Below the pieces are notes generated by a model. The model made no database searches and was not told where the DNA came from. It saw only the letters and a list, made by a program, of their open reading frames with translations. From an uncultured Clostridia bacterium (GTDB lineage Bacteria > Bacillota > Clostridia > Christensenellales > Aristaeellaceae): 64,000 nucleotides of DNA. Location of the stretch: NCBI GenBank assembly GCA_934630705.1, contig CAKTWP010000002.1, positions 124,001 to 188,000 on the forward strand, read 5' to 3'. Positions 59,354 through 64,000 of the stretch are shown piece by piece. The position numbers and the translations under genes are program-made. Within the stretch, counting starts at the first letter, position 1. Each line of letters begins with the position of its first letter.

Positions 59354-60313
59354 ATGCTCACCCAAACCCATACCAAAGGAAGAACCCATCGCTCCTGGGC
59401 GCAGACCTGGAAGCTGATGAAGCGCTACTGGATTTTTTACCTGTTTTTCCTGCCGGTAGCGGTTTACTACATTGTGTTCAAATATGTTCCCATGCCGGGC
59501 ATTCAGATCGCTTTTAAGGATTACAGCTTCCGCCTGGGCGTCTGGGGCAGTCCCTGGACCAGCCAATACGGCTTCAAGCATTTCATCCGCTTCCTTACCA
59601 ACGGCGAATTCACCCGCGTCTTTGGCAACACGCTCACCCTGACGGTGCTGGGGCTGATCATCGGCTTTCCCTGCCCCATCATCCTGGCGCTGATGCTCAA
59701 TGAAATGCGGGCGCAGAAATATAAGAAGTTTATCCAGACCATTTCCTATCTTCCCCATTTCGTTTCCTTCGTGGTGATTTACGCCATTCTGTATAATTTC
59801 TTCTCCCTGAACGGCTTTGTGAACGGCGTCCGTTCCATGCTGGGGCTGGAGCGGCTGATGTATCTGGGGGATAAGAACCTGTATAAATGGTTCTATATTG
59901 GCTCGGGCATCTGGGCCGGGGTGGGCTGGAGCTCCATCATCTATCTGGCCCAGCTTTCCCGCACCAGCCCGGAGCTGTATGAAGCCGCGGATATTGACGG
60001 CGCCACCCGCATGCAGAAGATGTGGCATGTGACCCTCCCCTGCCTGCGTCCCCTGATCTCCTATCAGCTGGTGATGTCCATGGGCGGCATCCTCAGCGTG
60101 GGCCTGACCAAAACCATGGTGATGATGAACGACATGGTGCGCACCGTGGCGGAAACCACCGGCTATTACGTTTACAGCCAGGGCCTGCTGAAAATGAACC
60201 AGTATTCTTACTCCGCCGCCGTGGGCCTGTTTGAGGGCGTGCTGAGCCTGATTCTGGTGATCTCCACCAACAAGGTGGCCAAAAAAATCGACGAGGATGG
60301 AGGGATCTGGTAA
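59354..60313 (+). CDS. ABC importer permease, LplB type (second system)
   Basis: 319 residues, six membrane helices (YWIFYLFFLPVAVYYIVFKYVPM first). EAA loop: LYEAADIDGATRMQKMWHVTLPCLRPL. The ATG at 59354 is the likely start, but the only RBS-like AAGGAAGG lies 14 bases upstream. Stop overlaps the next ATG (TAATG). Confidence 0.92.
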   Translation: MLTQTHTKGRTHRSWAQTWKLMKRYWIFYLFFLPVAVYYIVFKYVPMPGIQIAFKDYSFRLGVWGSPWTSQYGFKHFIRFLTNGEFTRVFGNTLTLTVLGLIIGFPCPIILALMLNEMRAQKYKKFIQTISYLPHFVSFVVIYAILYNFFSLNGFVNGVRSMLGLERLMYLGDKNLYKWFYIGSGIWAGVGWSSIIYLAQLSRTSPELYEAADIDGATRMQKMWHVTLPCLRPLISYQLVMSMGGILSVGLTKTMVMMNDMVRTVAETTGYYVYSQGLLKMNQYSYSAAVGLFEGVLSLILVISTNKVAKKIDEDGGIW

Positions 60314-61230
60314 TGATCCGTCATGCATACGTGGCCCCGCAGGTGAGCCGGAAAAGCCGCCTGCATCATGTGACCGTCGGCGATGTGATGATCTATGTTG
60401 TGGTATCGCTGCTGGGCTTTTCCATGCTCTATCCCTTTGTGAACCTGGTGTTTCAGTCCGTGTCCCCCAACTGGGTGATCACCCAGGCCAACGGCATGCT
60501 CCTGTGGCCCCAGGAGGTTACCTTTGACAACTATCTGTACGTTTTCCAGTATCCCAACGTGTGGAACAGCTATAAGAACACCATCTTCGTCACCATCGTG
60601 GGCACGTCGCTGTCCCTGGTGCTGTCCACGCTGGGGGGCTATTCCCTCTCCAAGCGGGATCTGCCCGGCCGCTTCGCCATGACCATGCTGATTCTGATCA
60701 CCATGTGGGTCTCCGGCGGCCTGATTCCCGGATACCTGAACCTGCGCCGCCTGGGCTTCCTTAACACCCTCTGGGTGATGATTATCCCCGACGCCATCTC
60801 CACCGGCAACCTCCTGCTCATGCGCAATTTCTTCCTGGGCATGTCCGAGGAGCTGAAGGAATCCGCCTATATGGACGGGGCCAGCGAGCCCGTGGTGCTC
60901 TGGAAAATCGTGCTGCCCCTGTCCATGCCCATTATCGCCACCATGGCGCTGTTCTATGGCGTGTCCAACTGGAATGAATACAGCACGCCCCTGATGTATA
61001 ACTCCAATGATAAGCTGCATACCATTCAGGTGGTGCTGCAGAAGATGTATAACAACTCCGTGCAGAAAATTCAGGATATGGACGATCTCACCTCCGCCAC
61101 CTCCTCCATCGCCACCGAGGCCGTTCGCAGCGCCACCGTGGTGTTCGCCACCCTGCCGATCATCATGGTCTACCCCTTCCTGCAAAAGCATTTTGCCAAG
61201 GGCGTGATGGTTGGCTCCCTCAAGGGCTGA
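60313..61230 (+). CDS. ABC importer permease, LplC/YtcP type (second system)
   Basis: 305 residues, six helices; EAA loop KESAYMDGASEPVVLWKIVLPLSMPI and the C-terminus AKGVMVGSLKG of the LplC class. Coupled to the upstream permease. ATPase not present locally. Confidence 0.92.
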   Translation: MIRHAYVAPQVSRKSRLHHVTVGDVMIYVVVSLLGFSMLYPFVNLVFQSVSPNWVITQANGMLLWPQEVTFDNYLYVFQYPNVWNSYKNTIFVTIVGTSLSLVLSTLGGYSLSKRDLPGRFAMTMLILITMWVSGGLIPGYLNLRRLGFLNTLWVMIIPDAISTGNLLLMRNFFLGMSEELKESAYMDGASEPVVLWKIVLPLSMPIIATMALFYGVSNWNEYSTPLMYNSNDKLHTIQVVLQKMYNNSVQKIQDMDDLTSATSSIATEAVRSATVVFATLPIIMVYPFLQKHFAKGVMVGSLKG

Positions 61231-61322
61231 GGGCCCTTTCCCTTCCTTCGGCTTGAGCATCGCGGGCCGTTTTCACGCTCCGGTGTATAGCAACAATATA
61301 TTTTCATAAGGAGGAACCCAAC

Positions 61323-63026
61323 ATGAAGAAACTGGTTTCCCTGCTTCTGGCGCTGTGCATGCTGTGCAGCATCGCGGCCGTCGCCTCTGCGGAGGGTGAG
61401 CTCAAGAAGGTCACCATCTCCATCCTTGGCAACTACGACGAGCGCAACCATGCCGAGGATCGCAGCGATTGCCCCCAGTATCTGCTGGACGACTATGAGT
61501 ACATCCGCCATGAGCTGCTTCCCGGCTACGAAATCGAGATCCAATGGTGCCTGTATGATGACCGGCAGCAGCAGCTGCCCCTGCTGATGGCCGCAAACGA
61601 CGTGCCCGACATCGTCATCGCGGACGGCACCACGTACATGGAATATATGGACACCGGCTATTTCCTGGAAGACCTGATGCCCATGCTGGAGGAATATGGA
61701 AAGAACATTCTGGCGGGCGTGGAACAGCGCTCTCTGGACCTGTGCACGCTGAAGGGACGCGGCCTGGTGGCCATCCCCTCTGAAAACTTCTATTATAAGT
61801 TCCGCACCATCATCCGCACCGACTGGGTGGAAAAGCTGGGCTTTGAAGTGAAGAAGGTGTACACCCTCAGCGAAATCAAGGACATCTGGCAGGCCATGGC
61901 CACCCAGGATCCCGACGGCAACGGCGTGGCGGATACCTTCGGCCTGGGCACCCGCTTTAATGGCGGCGACTGGACCCAGTCCTTCATGCCCATTCTGGGC
62001 GCCTTCGGCGGCATGATCGACCAGTTCTATGTGGACGACGAAACCAAAACCGCCTATTGCTACAACTACTCCGACGATTTCCGCGCCGCCCTGTCCTGGC
62101 TGCATGAGATTTACGCCATGGGCGCCATGGACCCCGAAATCTTCGTGCTGAACTATGACCAGGCCAAGATCAAGGCCGCCCAGGGCAAGGCCGGCACCTT
62201 CTCGGGCTGGTGGAACGTGATGGGCAATCTGCTGGACGCCGGTCTGCTGGAGATTCAGCCCGAAGCCCGTCTGGACTTCATTTACATCACCAGCGACGAC
62301 GGCAAGACCGAGGGCAACAAGGACAACGGCACCATTTGGAAGACCGCGCTGATCTCCAACCAGTGCGAGGCCCCCGAAGCCGCGATTGCCATCATCGACT
62401 ACATGCACACCTGGGAAGGCCAGGGCCATCATAATGCCCCCATTCTGGATGAAAACGGCCAGTATACCTATGAAGAAGGCCAGGAGCCCAGCCCGCTCAC
62501 AATGATCCGTGAAACCATCAACTGGGCCAAGGAAGCCGGCACCACGGATGAAGACGCGCAGTACCAGAAGGGCTGGCGCAAGAGCCCCTTTGACAACCTG
62601 TTCAACAACATGAAGCTCCGCCAGGCGGATCAGAACCGGATGCTGGTTCGCACCATGCCCGATGGCGGCAATGATCCCGCTGTGTACACCACCCTCGAAT
62701 GGCGGCAGGAATACCGCAATTACCTGAACTACATTGGCGACATGATGCATGACAACCCCGACCACATGGGCGTTTATACCTCCGACTTCTATGGCCTGCC
62801 TGTCACTCAGGAAGCCCTGGATTACGGCGCCGGCCTGAACACCCTGACCACCGACTGGGTGGTGGATCTGGTCACCGGCAAGAAGGACGTGAATGACGAC
62901 GCGGTCTGGGCCCAGTACCTCAAGGAAGCCAACGCCAAGGGAGCCCAGGAAGTGCTCAACTCCTTCCTGGCCGAATATAACGAGCTCAACGGCACGGATT
63001 ACACCGCTGTGACCATCTCCAAGTAA
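61323..63026 (+). CDS. Extracellular solute-binding protein, LplA-type, with calcium-loop motif (second system)
   Basis: 567 residues. Signal peptide MKKLVSLLLALCMLCSIAAVASA without a lipobox near the predicted cut. The family-1 solute-binding fold follows; DPDGNGVADTFGLG near residue 197 is an EF-hand-like calcium loop known in LplA-type proteins. VVAIP-type and DWVEKLGFEVKKVYTLSEIK segments are standard. It lies last in its operon after the two permeases, unlike the first system where the binding protein comes first. AAGGAGG precedes the ATG. Confidence 0.92.
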   Translation: MKKLVSLLLALCMLCSIAAVASAEGELKKVTISILGNYDERNHAEDRSDCPQYLLDDYEYIRHELLPGYEIEIQWCLYDDRQQQLPLLMAANDVPDIVIADGTTYMEYMDTGYFLEDLMPMLEEYGKNILAGVEQRSLDLCTLKGRGLVAIPSENFYYKFRTIIRTDWVEKLGFEVKKVYTLSEIKDIWQAMATQDPDGNGVADTFGLGTRFNGGDWTQSFMPILGAFGGMIDQFYVDDETKTAYCYNYSDDFRAALSWLHEIYAMGAMDPEIFVLNYDQAKIKAAQGKAGTFSGWWNVMGNLLDAGLLEIQPEARLDFIYITSDDGKTEGNKDNGTIWKTALISNQCEAPEAAIAIIDYMHTWEGQGHHNAPILDENGQYTYEEGQEPSPLTMIRETINWAKEAGTTDEDAQYQKGWRKSPFDNLFNNMKLRQADQNRMLVRTMPDGGNDPAVYTTLEWRQEYRNYLNYIGDMMHDNPDHMGVYTSDFYGLPVTQEALDYGAGLNTLTTDWVVDLVTGKKDVNDDAVWAQYLKEANAKGAQEVLNSFLAEYNELNGTDYTAVTISK

Positions 63027-63042
63027 CGCTGTCAAGCAAACA

Positions 63043-63070
63043 GGGCGCTGGCTTTCGCCAGCGCCCTTTG
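63043..63070 (+). terminator. Terminator of the second importer operon
   Basis: GGGCGCTGG pairs with CCAGCGCCC around CTTTCG, followed by TTTG only, so it is a modest terminator. Confidence 0.65.
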
Positions 63071-63104
63071 CGTATCATCCTGTGTGCGCTTCCGCGCTTC
63101 CCTT

Positions 63105-63992
63105 TTACGCGTCGTAGTATGTCTTCATGTAAGCGTACACATCATCCGCCGTACCGGTAAACGGCCCCGGCGTCTCCATTTTCAGTGATACCAGCGCCGC
63201 CGCGTAGCGCAGGGATTCTTCCACGCCGCAGTGCAGGCGTTTGGCCAGATAGCCTGCGAAGGTGGTGTCCCCCCGGCCGGTTCTCCCGGTCAGGTTACGG
63301 GGCTTGAGGGGGAAAGCGTACATGGCTTCGCCATCATACAGGATCACCTCCGTGTTGTGGGTGATCATGACCTCCTTCGCGCCCCACGCGTGCAGCAGCC
63401 GCGCGGCAGCGTACCGGTCGGTAAGGCCTGTGAGTATTTCCGCCTCCGCGGCGTCTGTTTTCAGATAAGTGATCAGGGGCAGATACTTCTTTTTTTCCGG
63501 CCAGTCATGGAAAGCCATCTGCTCCCCATCGTCCCGGCGAAGGAGGCATTGCACATCCACTGCCACTTCTCCCCGTTGGGCAAGCGCGCCGATCATTTCG
63601 TCGCCGATGTCGCCGGCCATCAGACCGGCCACATGGTAGATTTTCGCGTGCACGTCGTCGGGTATATCCTCCAGGCGGTAGGGCGCAATATGGCTGATGG
63701 CCCGGCAGGTGCGCCGTTCCCGGTCCGCCGTGTGGTATATATTTGCAATGGAGGTGCAGGCAGGGCTGTCCACGGGGAGGACCTCAATTCCCGGACGGGA
63801 GGCGAACGCCTGCACGGGGTCGGCCTCGCTGCGGTTGCCTTTTGCCAGCACCGCCACCTTGGCGCCCGTTGCGTCGGCGGCAAAGCCTGAATATCGAACG
63901 GCGCCGCCGATCGTATGCTCCTCCTGGCCGCCAAAGTCAGTATTGATATCCAAAGACAACTGGCCTACGATCATGATGTCCACGTTTTTCAT
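63105..63992 (-). CDS. PfkB-family carbohydrate or nucleoside kinase
   Basis: 295 residues. N-terminal VDIMIVGQLSLDIN and the PfkB anion-hole motif GRTGRGDTTFAGYL with catalytic Asp243. ITYLKTDAAEAEILTG is the other conserved strand. The substrate is unknown; ribokinase-like enzymes phosphorylate sugars such as fructose, ribose or 2-keto-3-deoxygluconate. The ATG at 63992 is eight bases from the window edge, so the RBS cannot be judged fully. It converges with the importer operon and may belong to the same catabolic locus. Confidence 0.85.
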   Translation of the reverse strand: MKNVDIMIVGQLSLDINTDFGGQEEHTIGGAVRYSGFAADATGAKVAVLAKGNRSEADPVQAFASRPGIEVLPVDSPACTSIANIYHTADRERRTCRAISHIAPYRLEDIPDDVHAKIYHVAGLMAGDIGDEMIGALAQRGEVAVDVQCLLRRDDGEQMAFHDWPEKKKYLPLITYLKTDAAEAEILTGLTDRYAAARLLHAWGAKEVMITHNTEVILYDGEAMYAFPLKPRNLTGRTGRGDTTFAGYLAKRLHCGVEESLRYAAALVSLKMETPGPFTGTADDVYAYMKTYYDA

Positions 63993-64000
63993 ACCGGAGT

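Overview
The window is chromosomal DNA of a GC-rich, spore-forming Clostridia-type Firmicute. The evidence is a complete spoIIIA operon (spoIIIAA to spoIIIAH), ribonuclease Y, FakA/DegV proteins, the cysteine protease Prp beside an L27 with a cleavable N-terminus, a CIRCE element, LexA boxes of the Bacillus type and two LplA/LplB/LplC-type carbohydrate ABC importers. The importers and the cytosolic glycoside hydrolases suit a polysaccharide-fed, probably gut-dwelling anaerobe, perhaps near Christensenellales. That placement is inference. Gene density is high, several starts are TTG or GTG, and many genes overlap by 1-26 bases.

Layout. 1-2.3 kb: aminotransferase (cut by the window edge) and a ketopantoate reductase-like gene. 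2.4-9.2 kb, minus strand: CotH-type secreted protein, a small unknown, a secreted CHAP hydrolase, a tandem PII-like protein, a DUF1538 membrane protein and a YbhN-type flippase-like protein. 9.4-11.2 kb: a GIY-YIG gene broken by an in-frame stop, tRNA-Ser(CGA) and a gene-free stretch with a degenerate duplication. 11.2-24.6 kb: pyruvate phosphate dikinase, Asp23 protein, FakA, Tex, a methyltransferase-like protein, UvrA and RNase Y. 25-32.4 kb: TM1266-like regulator with a solute-binding lipoprotein, a phasin-like protein, RecG, a GH13 enzyme and an AraC regulator. 32.6-36.4 kb: first sugar ABC importer. 36.6-39.3 kb: rplU-prp-rpmA, tandem GNAT, YkuD. 39.4-41.4 kb: htpG behind a CIRCE element. 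41.9-46.8 kb, minus strand: trxA, rseC-like and spoIIIA. 46.9-54.1 kb: AI-2E-type membrane protein, P-loop kinase, M18 aminopeptidase, DegV, TetR, YugP and a phage-like regulator pair. 54.3-64 kb: three leaderless hydrolases divergent from a second sugar ABC importer, then a PfkB kinase.

The most notable structure lies between the genes. A family of about 60-bp palindromes with near-invariant ATGCGCCCC/GGGGCGCAT arms (seven copies, 16-54 kb) occurs in intergenic DNA, mostly at gene 3' ends. It is often joined by a conserved linker to a second GC-rich hairpin (type B), giving a composite element of roughly 130-155 bp. Other signals include a 14-base LexA-like box over the uvrA promoter and another in front of the phage-like HTH gene, 21-bp-spaced direct repeats between the AraC gene and its importer, an attenuator-like leader with an 8-codon ORF before the TM1266-like gene, and a 55-codon spoIIIAF.

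The best candidate for an undescribed system is the 54.3-63 kb locus. It pairs a GH42-like protein with no recognised active site, a phosphodiesterase/LamG fusion and a beta-lactamase-fold hydrolase with a dedicated importer, which suggests intracellular breakdown of an imported, possibly phosphate- or ester-decorated oligosaccharide. The tandem PII/DUF1538/YbhN operon is the second candidate.
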